Source of the DNA: CAYJLF01 sp964371055
GTDB taxonomy: Bacteria; Eisenbacteria; RBG-16-71-46; CAIMUX01
Direction: 5' to 3'
DNA length: 64,000 nucleotides
Assembly (NCBI GenBank): GCA_964371055.1
Contig: CAYJLF010000023.1
Location: 27,181 to 91,180 of the forward strand
Shown: positions 9,469-18,849 of the stretch, piece after piece
Position numbering within the stretch: the first letter of the stretch is position 1
Layout of the letters: each line of letters opens with the position of its first letter
The notes under the pieces: generated by a model
What the model was told of the DNA's origin: nothing
What the model saw: the letters and a program-made list of their open reading frames with translations, nothing else
Databases searched by the model: none
Made by a program: the position numbers and the translations under genes

Positions 9469-9670
9469 TTCGGAAAGCGCCCGAGGCGGGGCTCTCGCTC
9501 GGGACCGGCGCCATGGTATGATTTCCATGGCCCACCAGGGGCCTTGGAGAGCGGCGTGCCCGGCGTTCTAATCCGCGGGTGTCGCCGATGGACCCCCAAC
9601 CTCAACGGCGACGGCACTCCTTCGGCCGCGCCCGGCGGGCGGCACTTCCCGATGACCACCGGACGACGCG

Positions 9671-10585
9671 ATGAACCACGCTCCTAGCGGCAAGTCTATC
9701 GCCTCCCTGCGGCGGATCGTCGAGCTCTGCCGAACGACCGGCTCTCAGGCGTGCGCCCCGGGATTGCTGGACGACTCCGAAGCCGCGATCGGCGACCTGG
9801 AGCAGTTGACCCAGACCGTCTCCGCTCTCGCGCAGCGCATCGCGCTTCGCGATCGCCAGCTCAGCCTGTTGAAGCGAGTGATTCCGATCGGGGTCGCCCT
9901 CTCCACCGAGAAGGACTTCGACCGTCTGTTGGAAACCCTGGTGATCGAGGCCCAGTCGATTACCAACGCGGACGGCGGCTCCCTCTACCTTCGGGAGAAC
10001 GACACGCTCAGATTCGTCATCCTTCGCAACAGATCCCTCCGGCTCCAGATGGGCGGCACGACCGGAGAGCCGATCTCCGTCAGCCCCGTGCGGCTCTACA
10101 ACGACGACGGCCGGGACAACCGCGCCAACGTCGCGTCATGCGTGGCCCTCACCCGCGAGACGATCCGCATCGCCGACGCCTACGAGGCGGAGGGTTTCGA
10201 CTTCTCCGGCACGAAGCTCTTCGACGCGCGCATGGGATATCGCTCCCGGTCGATGCTCGCGATGCCGCTGATGAACGGGGAACGGAACGTGATCGGCGTC
10301 CTGCAACTGCTCAACGCGCAGGACCCGGAGACGGCCGAGATCGTGCCTTTCGCCGAAGACGAGGTCCTTGAGTCGCTCGTTCTGCTCGCCGCGGCCGCCC
10401 TCGACGGGTACATCCGCGAAGCCTCCCTGCGCCATGAGATCGTTCAACTCAGGATCGAGATCGACGAGACCCGCCGGGCCCACCAGGTGGCGGAGATCAC
10501 GGACACGTCGTATTTCAGGGATCTGAAGATGGAGGCGGCGCGCCTGCGCTCCCGGCGTCCCCGGAACGACCCCGGCGAGAGGTAG
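9671..10585 (+). CDS. GAF-domain protein
   Basis: A 304-aa cytoplasmic protein. An N-terminal helical/coiled-coil segment (about 1-65, with LEQLTQTVSALAQRIALRDRQ) leads into a GAF domain (about 70-235), recognised from ITNADGGSLYLREN, ARMGYRSRSMLAMPL and the VIGVLQLLNAQDPE strand-turn. A C-terminal coiled coil (SLRHEIVQLRIEIDETRRAHQ) ends in a basic tail. GAF domains of this type usually precede an HD or GGDEF output, but none is present, so the protein may act through its coiled coils or in trans. It lies 202 bp downstream of the CHASE2 cyclase on the same strand, and cyclic-nucleotide binding is one possibility, unproven. The sequence TATGAT at about 9515 in the gap could be a -10 element. 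Confidence 0.85.
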   Translation: MNHAPSGKSIASLRRIVELCRTTGSQACAPGLLDDSEAAIGDLEQLTQTVSALAQRIALRDRQLSLLKRVIPIGVALSTEKDFDRLLETLVIEAQSITNADGGSLYLRENDTLRFVILRNRSLRLQMGGTTGEPISVSPVRLYNDDGRDNRANVASCVALTRETIRIADAYEAEGFDFSGTKLFDARMGYRSRSMLAMPLMNGERNVIGVLQLLNAQDPETAEIVPFAEDEVLESLVLLAAAALDGYIREASLRHEIVQLRIEIDETRRAHQVAEITDTSYFRDLKMEAARLRSRRPRNDPGER

Positions 10586-10665
10586 GTCACCGCGCGGATC
10601 CCGAGACGCTCACGCCGGGAGCATCCCGCCGGAGCGTTCACGCCGGAGCGATCACCGCTGTCGCG

Positions 10666-11448
10666 TCAACCTGCCCCATTCCGGAACTCGAACTCCGCCA
10701 AGAGGACGTGGTGATCCGATGCCTCCGTCGGTTGAACGACGTGACGCACCGCCCGCAGGTAGTCATTGTAGAAGATGTGGTCGAGCACGTAGGGACGGTG
10801 CCGCCAGGTCACTTCCGTCGTCTGCACGGATTGAAAGCCGGCCCGGGCGAAGTCCCGCACCAGCGCTTCATGGTTGCTGGCGTTGAAGTCACCCGCGATC
10901 AACGCAGGGCCCGCCACGGCGCTCGCCTGTGCGATGACCAGTTCCCGCTGCCGGGGATGACGCTCGCCGGACGACTTGAGCATGAAATAGGCCAACAGGT
11001 GCGTGTTGAACAGCTGCAGATCATGCCCGGCCAGCGTGGTGCGGGCCCCGATCAGCAGCCGGTCGGTGGGAGTCTTGATCTCGCCTTCGAACTCGAACTC
11101 GAGGCGCGGCGACGGCAGGTCGAGGCGGAAGAAGTCGCGCTGCTCTGTCTTCGAGAAGATGGCCAGGCCGATGCCGAACGGAAGCTCACGCGGATCCGCC
11201 TTCGGGTAGGAGAAGCAGCCGTGATACCCCGCGAGGAGCTGCCGCAGCCGCGTGTAGTGCGGCGGCGGATCGCACTGCACTCCCCCCGGCTGCGCGTGTT
11301 CCACCTCCTGCAGCATCACGATGTCGGCATCGTGGCGCAGGATCTCGGCGACGGTCAGGTCCAGGTTGATCGGCGCCCCGCGGGCGTCGACTTCATCCCA
11401 CATCTGACCGAACTGCATGTTGAACTGCATGACTTTGAAGGTACTCAT
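10666..11448 (-). CDS. Endonuclease/exonuclease/phosphatase-family hydrolase
   Basis: A 260-aa protein with the DNase I-like fold. Active-site landmarks appear in family order: MQFNMQFG at the start, VMLQEVEH (metal-binding Glu), FNTHLLAYF, LIAGDFNASNH (Asp and Asn), LDHIFYND and the final SDHHVLLAEFEF (catalytic Asp-His). I place the start at MSTFKVMQFNMQ (11448), because the family fold begins there and the upstream residues are low-complexity. Substrates in this family range from DNA to phospholipids and inositol phosphates, and nothing here decides which. No signal peptide is seen. It is monocistronic, convergent with the GAF gene. A second, longer member of the family lies at 16498-17715. 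Confidence 0.88.
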   Translation of the reverse strand: MSTFKVMQFNMQFGQMWDEVDARGAPINLDLTVAEILRHDADIVMLQEVEHAQPGGVQCDPPPHYTRLRQLLAGYHGCFSYPKADPRELPFGIGLAIFSKTEQRDFFRLDLPSPRLEFEFEGEIKTPTDRLLIGARTTLAGHDLQLFNTHLLAYFMLKSSGERHPRQRELVIAQASAVAGPALIAGDFNASNHEALVRDFARAGFQSVQTTEVTWRHRPYVLDHIFYNDYLRAVRHVVQPTEASDHHVLLAEFEFRNGAG

Positions 11449-11713
11449 GTCGATCCATGGTGCCATCGAACGGGCGCTCTGCAAACCACTCTCTTTTTCC
11501 CGCGGCTGGCCCGCGACCGACCGTCTCGCCGAACGTCGCGAACCTCCGGACGCAGACGTCGTCGGCAACGTCCGCTCCGAGGCCCTCGCACCGCTTGATG
11601 CGCGGACGCCGCTCGGCTACGCTCCTTCGTCATCGCGAATCGAGGCGGCGTGACCGGTGCATCCCCCGGGTCGCTCCTTCATCGGCCAACACCATTCACC
11701 AGACGAGACCACC

Positions 11714-12121
11714 ATGCGCATCGAAGAGAGTATCGACCGGGTCATGCGCTCCCAGGATGTCTTCGGCGCAGCGTTCTACGACATCTTTTTCCAGCGCGCC
11801 CCCGAGATGCGGGAGTTCTTCCGCGACGTCGACATGAACCGCCAGTCGATCGTGCTGACGATGTCCATCTCGCTGATCGGCCAGAACCACTCCCGGCGCT
11901 ATCCCGCGACCGAGCGTTACCTGCATTACCTCGGCACCCAGCACCGGAAGTGGGACATCCCCCGCTCCGCCTTCCCGAAGTGGCGCGAGGCCATGATCGA
12001 AGCCCTGGGCGGCTTCCATGGCGAAGACTGGAGCGAGGAACTGGCCGCGGAGTGGAGAGCGGCGTTCGACGGGAGCATCGCCGCGATGTTCGACGGTTAC
12101 GAACACGACTTCAACGTCTGA
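11714..12121 (+). CDS. Single-domain bacterial globin (flavohemoglobin-type heme domain)
   Basis: A 135-aa globin of the Hmp/Vgb type without a reductase domain. It aligns across the fold: AFYDIFF with Tyr22 at the B10 position, the CD-corner Phe in REFF, an E helix (LTMSISLIGQN), the proximal F8 histidine at His77 in LGTQHRKWDI, and the G-H helices ending in FDGYEHDF. The length matches single-domain members such as Vitreoscilla hemoglobin. Start chosen at ATG 11714, where the globin helix A begins. Known roles in the family are O2 delivery and nitric-oxide detoxification, which need a separate reductase. The gene is flanked by a divergent nuclease-fold gene and a convergent Kef antiporter. 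Confidence 0.9.
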   Translation: MRIEESIDRVMRSQDVFGAAFYDIFFQRAPEMREFFRDVDMNRQSIVLTMSISLIGQNHSRRYPATERYLHYLGTQHRKWDIPRSAFPKWREAMIEALGGFHGEDWSEELAAEWRAAFDGSIAAMFDGYEHDFNV

Positions 12122-12218
12122 TCGGCCGCACGAACCGAGAGATTGCGATGCCGCGACCGGAGCCGCGGTCGGGCGGCGAGCGGTCTGTGGCCCACAGCCG
12201 CGCGGCGGGCTGGGAGCG

Positions 12219-14147
12219 TCACGACCGTTCGAGGGCGGCCGGCGCGGCGCCGTCGCCATACTCGCTGCGCAACGACTCGGTGTCCCATCCCAGGTCGCGC
12301 CAGGCGGCCGCGTCGCGGATCTCGTTGAGAAGAACGTCCTCGAGGTCGCGGATTCGGCGGCGCGCCTCCCGGAAGTACTCAGTGTCGTCGCGACGCACGC
12401 GCGCCAGGGCGTGCACCGAATCCTCATCGTGGCGACGGAACGTCCGGGCGGCCCGCAGGGCCTCGTGGGGATGGACGCCGAGGAGACGGAGCGCGTCCGT
12501 CCCGGCGCGGAGCGAGGTGTCCAGGGTCTCGCGGTAGATGTGCTCCACGCCCAACTCGACCAGTTCATACGCCTCGTCCCTCCCCGCGGCGCGCGCGAAG
12601 AGGGTCAGATGGGGGAAATGTTCGCGAACGGAGCCCACCAGTTGCTTGATCTTTTCGTGATCATCGATCGCCAGCACCAGAAGCCGGGCCTCCTCTGCCC
12701 CCGCCTGCCGAAGCAGGTCGTGGCGGCTGGCGTCCCCATAGAAGACCGGCAGCCCGAGCTGGCGGAGGATGTCGACCTGGTCAGAGTCGAACTCAAGCAC
12801 CGTCACCTGGATGCCGTTGGCCCGCAGGAGGCGGCCGACGACACTGCCGAACCGTCCGAACCCCGCGATGATGACGGCATTCCGCTCGTCGACCTTGTCC
12901 TCCTCCCGTTGCGTCGCGCGCCGCGTGCCGGTGTGCGGCTGGATGACCTTCTCGTTCAGCAGCATCAGGAGCGGCGTGAGCGCCATCGAGACCGCCACCG
13001 TGGCCACGAGCGGACCGGTCACCTCGGCCGGCAGCACGTGACGCTGGGTCGCGAACGCGATCAGGACGAAGGCGAACTCGCCCCCCTGGGAGAGCGCGAA
13101 GGAGAAGAGAAGGTTCTGGTCCAGGCCCATCCCGAACACGCGGCCCAGGACGAGCAGAACGACGAACTTCACAACGAGTAGAATCAGCACGGTTGCGGCC
13201 AGCAGACCAGGCTGGGCCGCGATCAGCTGGAAGTCGATCGACGCGCCGACCGAGATGAAGAACACCGCCAGCAGCAGTCCCTTGAACGGCTCGATGTCGC
13301 CTTCCAGCTCGTGCCGGTACTCGCTGTTTGCCAGGACGACTCCCCCGAGAAACGCGCCGAGCGCCGGACTGAGTCCGACCTGCTCCATCGCCAGCGCGAT
13401 CCCGAGCACAAGCAGAAGAGCCGCGGCGGTGAAGAGCTCACGCAGGCGCGTCTGCGCGATCACTCGGAGGATCGGGCGGGCGAGAAAACGGCCAAGAAGG
13501 ATGATCCCCCCGACCGCCAGGAGCATGATCGCCGCCTGCTGCCATCCCGGCAGAGTCTTGATCCAGAGCCCGGCCGTCGCCCCCTCCATGGCGTCGTGTC
13601 CCAGCGCCGTGGCCGCGCCGAGCTGGGGAGCGGCGAGGAGCGGCAGCAACGCGAACATCGGGATGACGGCCAGATCCTGGAAGAGGAGGACCGAAAACGA
13701 CGTCTGTCCGGCATCCGTCTTCGTCAGACGCTTCTCGGAGAGGATCTGCAACACGATCGCGGTGGACGAGAGGGCCAGGATCAGGCCCGTCGCCAGCGCA
13801 GGCTGCCACCGCAGGCCGAGGGCCAGGGCGATGGCCATCAAGAGGGTTGCGGTGACGCCGACCTGCAGCCCGCCGAGCCCCAGGATCGGGCGGCGAAGGC
13901 GCCAAAGGAGTCGCGGCTCCAGTTCCAGTCCGATGAGGAAGAGCATCATCACGACGCCGAACTCGGCGAAGTGCATGACGTCCGCTCCCTCGGCGCCGAT
14001 CAGCCGCAGGCAGAACGGCCCCAGGGCCATTCCGGCCAGCAGGTAACCGAGGACCGAACCGAGCCCGAGCCGCTTCGCGATCGGCACCGAGATGACCGCC
14101 GCCGCCAGGTAGACCAACGCCTGCATGAAAAAACCCTGAGCGTGCAT
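12219..14147 (-). CDS. KefB/KefC-type K+/H+ antiporter with RCK (TrkA-N) domain
   Basis: A 642-aa inner-membrane monovalent cation:proton antiporter. About 12 transmembrane helices of the CPA2 type fill residues 1-385. The regulatory loop HELEGDIEPFKGLLL closely matches the conserved KefC loop where glutathione adducts gate the channel. A cytoplasmic RCK domain follows, with the nucleotide-binding GFGRFG and FYGDASRHDLL motifs. The last 90 residues are charged and helical. The start at 14147 has a GAGGAG ribosome-binding site. Directly upstream is the quinone-oxidoreductase partner typical of Kef systems, so this looks like a complete electrophile-protection unit that acidifies the cytoplasm by K+ efflux. 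Whether this organism makes glutathione is unknown. Confidence 0.92.
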   Translation of the reverse strand: MHAQGFFMQALVYLAAAVISVPIAKRLGLGSVLGYLLAGMALGPFCLRLIGAEGADVMHFAEFGVVMMLFLIGLELEPRLLWRLRRPILGLGGLQVGVTATLLMAIALALGLRWQPALATGLILALSSTAIVLQILSEKRLTKTDAGQTSFSVLLFQDLAVIPMFALLPLLAAPQLGAATALGHDAMEGATAGLWIKTLPGWQQAAIMLLAVGGIILLGRFLARPILRVIAQTRLRELFTAAALLLVLGIALAMEQVGLSPALGAFLGGVVLANSEYRHELEGDIEPFKGLLLAVFFISVGASIDFQLIAAQPGLLAATVLILLVVKFVVLLVLGRVFGMGLDQNLLFSFALSQGGEFAFVLIAFATQRHVLPAEVTGPLVATVAVSMALTPLLMLLNEKVIQPHTGTRRATQREEDKVDERNAVIIAGFGRFGSVVGRLLRANGIQVTVLEFDSDQVDILRQLGLPVFYGDASRHDLLRQAGAEEARLLVLAIDDHEKIKQLVGSVREHFPHLTLFARAAGRDEAYELVELGVEHIYRETLDTSLRAGTDALRLLGVHPHEALRAARTFRRHDEDSVHALARVRRDDTEYFREARRRIRDLEDVLLNEIRDAAAWRDLGWDTESLRSEYGDGAAPAALERS

Positions 14148-14269
14148 CTGCTCTCCTCGTCGATTCCACGTTCCGTAGAGACTGAGATCGATCCTGTCAT
14201 CTGACCGGGATCTGCGACCTGCCGGTTGTCCCGACCTCTCCTCGGCTCAGCCCCGGGCAGTGGAACGAC

Positions 14270-14881
14270 TCAAGCCTCGATCACCGCATCCAGATCGAAG
14301 TTGATCCGTGGCGTCTCCCGGGCGATGCGTAGATCGACCCGCCCGTCGCGCAAGGCCTCGAGCAACCGGCGGTACTCCCCCGCCAGGTGTTCCGCGGCCT
14401 CCCGGGTCATCTTGTGGGTGCCGTGCGCGACGAACGGGGCCAGGTACTCCATTCCACAGAGACGAGCGGTCTGCTCGAGGGGCGCCAACAACTCCCGCAT
14501 CGTGAAGCGATTGTGCCCGTCGCGGCGGTAGGCTTTCTCCCCGCCGCCGGTGGTAATGGCATTCATCAGCCACTTGCCCTGTAACGCCGTCCCCCCGCGG
14601 CCGTACGCCCAACCGTGCTCGAGCACCAGATCCTGCCACTCCTTGAGGATCGCCGGGGTGCTGTACCAGTAAAACGGATGGTGGAGAACGATCCGTTCGT
14701 GGGCCAGAAGGAGCTCTTGCTCACGCTTCACGTCCAGGTCGAAGTCGGGATAGACGGCGTAGAGGTCGTGCACGGTGACCCCTTCCACCCCGCGCGAGGC
14801 CTCGAGGAGGAGGCGATTGACCCGCGACTTCGAGTAAGCTGGGTGGGCAAACAAGATCAGAACTTTGGGACCGGACGACAT
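14270..14881 (-). CDS. KefF/KefG-type NAD(P)H oxidoreductase, Kef ancillary subunit
   Basis: A 203-aa flavodoxin-fold FMN protein. The phosphate-binding loop region LILFAHPAYSKSRVN lies at the N-terminus. The family motifs HHPFYWYSTPAILKEWQDLVLEHG and WLMNAITTGGGEKAYRRDGHN follow in the positions seen in KefF, KefG and MdaB-like quinone reductases. In Escherichia coli such subunits bind the antiporter, activate it and reduce quinones. The ATG at 14881 has GGAGGAG five bases upstream, and the TTG just before it is less likely. It sits 122 bp upstream of the antiporter gene on the same strand. Assignment to KefF versus KefG is not possible from sequence alone. Confidence 0.9.
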   Translation of the reverse strand: MSSGPKVLILFAHPAYSKSRVNRLLLEASRGVEGVTVHDLYAVYPDFDLDVKREQELLLAHERIVLHHPFYWYSTPAILKEWQDLVLEHGWAYGRGGTALQGKWLMNAITTGGGEKAYRRDGHNRFTMRELLAPLEQTARLCGMEYLAPFVAHGTHKMTREAAEHLAGEYRRLLEALRDGRVDLRIARETPRINFDLDAVIEA

Positions 14882-15173
14882 CAAGCTCCTCCGCTTCGGA
14901 TCCGGACGCGACTCTCCCCCGGCAACCAGGGCAATCGGACTATGCTACGGGGCACGGGCCGATCCGCAAAGCACGGCCTGCAATCGAAGGTCACAATCCT
15001 CGACGGCCGCCTCCGCGGACTCGCTCCGGCCTGCCCCGCTCGGCCCGTCGCCGGGCAAACCCATCGCGCGACCGCGCCGGCGCGCCCCGGCGGGTCCTTC
15101 TTCGATCAAAGGAGACTAAGCTCGCTCCCGTTTTTCGCGGGGCGGAGAGATCGGGCGGCGGCGGATCCGCTCT
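14882..15173. other. 292-bp intergenic region
   Basis: It lies between the start of the Kef ancillary gene and the end of the secreted-protein gene, both on the minus strand. It must carry the kef promoter. No ribosome-binding-site-supported open frame, repeat or strong hairpin is visible. Confidence 0.4.
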
Positions 15174-16421
15174 TCAATCGAGGAGGACGAGCCGGCTGGT
15201 TCGCACGGTTCCGTTGTCCGCCAGGCGGACCATGTACACCCCGGGCTGAACTCGACGGCCGGCGGGGCCGGCGGCCGTCCACGTGACCGTGTGCCAACCA
15301 GCGGACAACTCCTGGTCTACCAGGGTTGCGACCTCCCGGCCCGAGGCGTCGTAGACGCCGCACCGGACGTGGGAAGCGGCAAGCATCTCATACGTGAAGA
15401 CGAACGTCCCCGACGAAGGGTTCGGACCGGCCAGCTTGAAACGTCCTGGCGCCGCCGGCGTTGAGACGGGCTGCTCCACGGAGCTCGCCGGCTCGACCGT
15501 CAGGGTCACGGGCAGGCAGCGGGCGTTCTGCACCGGCGCTCCATCATAGACTCCATCATACACGAGCTGCATCTCGCACTCGTGGACGCCCGGCTCGAGG
15601 CCGACCGCATCCGCATCGACGTAGAGCACTGCGTCCCAGAGATTGTCGTTCGAGATGACAGTCCCGATCGCCCAGGGTGCCGCGGAGATCGCGGTGAAGT
15701 CGCACCTCGGATAAGGATACCCTTCGATCGTGAACGCCACTTCGCCGTGCGCGGTCCCACCTTCGGGCGCCGTCAGCTGAAGCTCCTGTCCATCGAGATT
15801 CGGAACGCAACGGTGACTCCACTTGGCACAGGGCTGGTTGGTGTACTCACATCCCGTGCCGGCCTCGGCGTAGTTCGCCGTCGGATAGACGGGCGTCGCC
15901 GGGCAGTCGAGCCACAGCGTGCAGACGCCGTCGGTGTCGAGGATGCCGTACCCCTGCACATCGAAGACGAGGGTCAACGCCAGAAAGAGGCCGTCGGGGA
16001 CGGTAGTACACGGCCACTGGACCGCGAGGCGATGCGGGTTCGGACCATAGGGATCGATGTACCAATCCGTCGCGCCCCGGCACGGCCGGAAGTCCGTCAA
16101 GATCCACGCGTCCGGCCAGCTCAGATCGACCTCGAAGAGCGGCACGGGTACGCCGCCGCCGTAGGGCTGCTGCGGATCGATGAAGACCTGGAACTCCAGC
16201 ATGCCCTGCTGCTCGGTCGAGGCGGTCATCTCCCGGCACCGGGTGATCTCGGTCAGGCAGGACTCCTCGATCGGTCCGGCCGGCCGCACGTTGAAGTAGA
16301 CCATGGCGTCCGGAATGGGATTCGCCCCGGCGGAGATCGGAAGGACGAGGAACACGATCGTCAAGGCCGGGAGAAGATCGGAGAGAGAGAGCCGGAGACA
16401 GGTGGGCGGGGTTCGTAACAT
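15174..16421 (-). CDS. Secreted protein with FlgD-Ig/T9SS-like C-terminal sorting domain
   Basis: A 415-aa exported protein of unknown function. Start chosen at ATG 16421, preceded by a textbook GAGGAGG ribosome-binding site. A signal peptide follows (LLPALTIVFLVLPISAGA). The body is cysteine-rich and strand-rich, with a second Ig-like section (LTAPEGGTAHGEVAFTIEGY). The C-terminal 90 residues carry the PNP-type sorting domain: LAGPNPSSGTFVFTYEM, then VYDASGREVATLVDQ, then VQPGVYMVRLADNG and a final SRLVLLD strand. The same layout ends three other proteins in this window. It is probably exported across the outer membrane or displayed on the surface. It is separated by 76 bp from the upstream nuclease-fold gene. 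Confidence 0.85.
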   Translation of the reverse strand: MLRTPPTCLRLSLSDLLPALTIVFLVLPISAGANPIPDAMVYFNVRPAGPIEESCLTEITRCREMTASTEQQGMLEFQVFIDPQQPYGGGVPVPLFEVDLSWPDAWILTDFRPCRGATDWYIDPYGPNPHRLAVQWPCTTVPDGLFLALTLVFDVQGYGILDTDGVCTLWLDCPATPVYPTANYAEAGTGCEYTNQPCAKWSHRCVPNLDGQELQLTAPEGGTAHGEVAFTIEGYPYPRCDFTAISAAPWAIGTVISNDNLWDAVLYVDADAVGLEPGVHECEMQLVYDGVYDGAPVQNARCLPVTLTVEPASSVEQPVSTPAAPGRFKLAGPNPSSGTFVFTYEMLAASHVRCGVYDASGREVATLVDQELSAGWHTVTWTAAGPAGRRVQPGVYMVRLADNGTVRTSRLVLLD

Positions 16422-16497
16422 CGCAGCCTCCTCGCTGAAACGACCCGCCAGAGTGTACTGCCGGCGGACGGGCCGTTCAAGTCGGCGATGGACTCTC

Positions 16498-17715
16498 CTA
16501 TCCGAACTCCGCCCCGATGATCGCGTGGTCCGAGAGGGGCCGGCCGTCGCACGTTCCCGCCGGCAGCGTCCGTGGTGCTCCCGACGAACGCACTCCACGC
16601 GCGGCGATCCAGTCGAGGCGCATCCGCAGGACCCGGTCCGCGAGGCCCGATGCCTGCAGCAGCGCTCGCGCGATTCGCGGATGAAGGTGCCCGAGATCCT
16701 CCACCCGTCCCAGTCGTTCCTCCGCCGTCGGCGTATCGTCGTTGCACGATTCCCAGCGAAACCCGGCCGATGCGAGCAGGGCGAAGAGCGGCTCCCGCTG
16801 CACCGGCCAGGCGAGTTGCCGCGCGAGACGATTCTGATGGGTCGTCATGATCCGCAGGAACTCCACCGCCGATGCGGCCACCGTGCCGCGCCGGAAGGTC
16901 GAAGTGTTCCAGTCGCCCGTCACGATCGAGGGAGAACCATCCGCCCCCACACCGTTCCGCAGCTCCAGTCCGCGTAGAAAGGCCTCGAACTGCCGCGCAC
17001 GGCAACGGGGCGTGTTTCGCACCTCGAGGTGGGTCGTCGCGATCGCCAGCGGCCGGCCGCGCCAGAGGAGCCGCACGCAGAGCCCGCGCCGTCCGCCGAA
17101 GCGCTTCTCGTGGAAGTCGAAGTATTCGTGGCAGGCCGGCAGCGACGTCACACTCGTCCCGAGCACCGGCAGCCGGGTGAGAATCGCCAGGCCGTGTAGG
17201 CCGAGCCGGTGTTCACCCGGCACCAGCAGGTCGGCCCCCACTCCCCGCGTACACTCGAGGTAGCAGGGGAGGTCGATCGCGGCACACTGCAGCATCGCCG
17301 CCAGCGCACGCGGCTGATCGAGGTTCCCTCCACGGGCGGTGCCACGATCGATCTCGTTCAAGCAGTAGACGTCGGCGTCGCGCAGCCAGGGATCGTCCCG
17401 CAGTCGTCGCGCGATCCCCTCCAGCGACCTCCCCTTTTCGATGTTCCATTGCACGACACGCAGAGGGCGGTCGTCGGAGCCACTTCGCCCCTCTCGTCCG
17501 GCGTCGTCGCCTGGCGCCGGAGTGACCCGCGGGGTCGACAGCAGTCGCTCGAGTTCCTCCCCGTGACGGAGGAAGAAGGGCGAGCGGCGGAACTCCTCCT
17601 CGGTCTGGCACGCCAGAGCGGCCCGAAGGAAGTCGGCATACCCAACGCCGGGGAGCAACTCGGCATCGCCCGCGACCGCACCGATCGGCGGCCCGCTCTC
17701 TCCCGTGATCGCCAC
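16498..17715 (-). CDS. Endonuclease/exonuclease/phosphatase-family hydrolase (405 aa)
   Basis: A DNase I-fold protein with an N-terminal extension of about 100 residues (a helical region with AALACQTEEEFRRSPFF). The catalytic core then shows VVQWNIEKG, DVYCLNEIDRG (metal-binding Glu), TTHLEVRN, SIVTGDWNTS (Asp/Asn), LDWIAARG and the terminal LSDHAIIGAEF (Asp-His). The start lies 6 bp after the stop of the cytochrome-like membrane gene, so it is the last gene of that transcript. No signal peptide is visible. Substrate not predictable; members of this subfamily resemble sphingomyelinase or synaptojanin-like phosphodiesterases as well as nucleases. It shares only the fold motifs with the protein at 10666-11448. 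Confidence 0.85.
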   Translation of the reverse strand: MAITGESGPPIGAVAGDAELLPGVGYADFLRAALACQTEEEFRRSPFFLRHGEELERLLSTPRVTPAPGDDAGREGRSGSDDRPLRVVQWNIEKGRSLEGIARRLRDDPWLRDADVYCLNEIDRGTARGGNLDQPRALAAMLQCAAIDLPCYLECTRGVGADLLVPGEHRLGLHGLAILTRLPVLGTSVTSLPACHEYFDFHEKRFGGRRGLCVRLLWRGRPLAIATTHLEVRNTPRCRARQFEAFLRGLELRNGVGADGSPSIVTGDWNTSTFRRGTVAASAVEFLRIMTTHQNRLARQLAWPVQREPLFALLASAGFRWESCNDDTPTAEERLGRVEDLGHLHPRIARALLQASGLADRVLRMRLDWIAARGVRSSGAPRTLPAGTCDGRPLSDHAIIGAEFG

Positions 17716-17721
17716 GCCGGA

Positions 17722-18849
17722 TTAGGCCGCTCGTTCGCCCGGTCCGGGCCGGTCCCGGGCGGCCCGAGAGAGAGCCCAGACCGTGGCCGCGGCCGCCGCG
17801 AGCAACGACAGGGCGAAGAGCGCGAAGACGCCCCACTGCGGCTTGGCGACGACCGCCTCGCCCACGCGCGGAGCCGCCAGATAGGCCTCCCGCAACTGGT
17901 GCCTCGAGACGATCATGAGCACGGCCGTCAGCACCATCAGCTCCCCCGCGTGGCGGACCAGCCGCGGCTTCGCGAGCGGGCCGAGGCAGAGGGCGAGAAC
18001 GACGAGCGCGCCGATCCCCGCGAGAATCCCGAGCCCGAATGGCGCCATGACCCCGGGACCTCCACGCATGAACCCGACCAACACATCGCGCGGCAACGCG
18101 AAGAGAAGCCAGAACCCGACCGGAATCTGGAGCGCCGTCGCGGCCAACGCCGCCTGGATCGAGAAGCGAGTGTCGCCGGACCAGGTGGCGGCGGCGGACG
18201 GATCCGCTGCAGCCCGGCGGGCGTTCGGGCGCACCTGCCACCAGGCGAACGCGCCCCCCGCCAGCGCGACCGCCGCCAGGACGAAGTGCAGGAACCGCGG
18301 CACAAAGGTCGGATCGCCCAGGATCGACCAGGGATTCGCCGCCGCCGCGCCCCACCGGCCCGGCTGCAGATGCAGCAGGTTGGCCGCGACCTGGATCCCC
18401 GCGATCGTCAGAAAGAGAAACGCCTGGACCGGGACGATTCCACGCGGGGCGACCCCGCGGGAGAGGCGGGCCTTCGCCACGTAGTTGAGGTAGTACGCCA
18501 CGGTCAGGATGCCCAGCATGCCCAGCCACATCCACGGCATCAGAATCGTCGCGGTGTAGAAGAACCGCCCGTACAGAGCCTGCATGAAGAGCAAGGGGGC
18601 GATGGCGAAGGTCACGGCGAAGGAGATCGCCCAGCCGTTGACCTTGAGGAAGAATCCAGGTAGTTCGCGACGATCACCGGGACCGGGGCGTCTGGCCAGC
18701 GAGAGGGCGGAGAGGAGCGATCCACCCAGCACGGAATTGACCATCATTAGATGCAGCGTGAAGGTGATCACCCACAGGAGGTGGAACAGCCACGGCGGCC
18801 CCGGCAGCGGCGCCGGATCGACCGCCGGGATCAACGTCGTCGGATTCAT
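17722..18849 (-). CDS. Polytopic cytochrome bd-superfamily-like membrane subunit
   Basis: A 375-aa inner-membrane protein with about nine or ten hydrophobic helices. The first helix (LFHLLWVITFTLHLMMVNSVLGG) has paired histidines and resembles the N-terminus of CydA-type subunits, and further histidines occur in loop and helix positions (RFLHFVLAAVAL, SRHQLREAYLAA). I take ATG 18849 as the start, because it overlaps the stop of the upstream subunit gene as ATGA and marks where homologous sequence begins. The neighbouring 466-aa protein looks like a second CydA-like subunit with a heme c domain, so the two probably form one quinol- or cytochrome-linked oxidoreductase. No canonical CydB is present. 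It could instead be part of a non-oxygen-reducing bd-like complex. Confidence 0.72.
   Translation of the reverse strand: MNPTTLIPAVDPAPLPGPPWLFHLLWVITFTLHLMMVNSVLGGSLLSALSLARRPGPGDRRELPGFFLKVNGWAISFAVTFAIAPLLFMQALYGRFFYTATILMPWMWLGMLGILTVAYYLNYVAKARLSRGVAPRGIVPVQAFLFLTIAGIQVAANLLHLQPGRWGAAAANPWSILGDPTFVPRFLHFVLAAVALAGGAFAWWQVRPNARRAAADPSAAATWSGDTRFSIQAALAATALQIPVGFWLLFALPRDVLVGFMRGGPGVMAPFGLGILAGIGALVVLALCLGPLAKPRLVRHAGELMVLTAVLMIVSRHQLREAYLAAPRVGEAVVAKPQWGVFALFALSLLAAAAATVWALSRAARDRPGPGERAA

Noticed and set aside
12018..13181. A 387-codon plus-strand open frame opposite the Kef antiporter
   Set aside because: No recognisable fold and it lies wholly against the RCK and transmembrane coding region of the antiporter.
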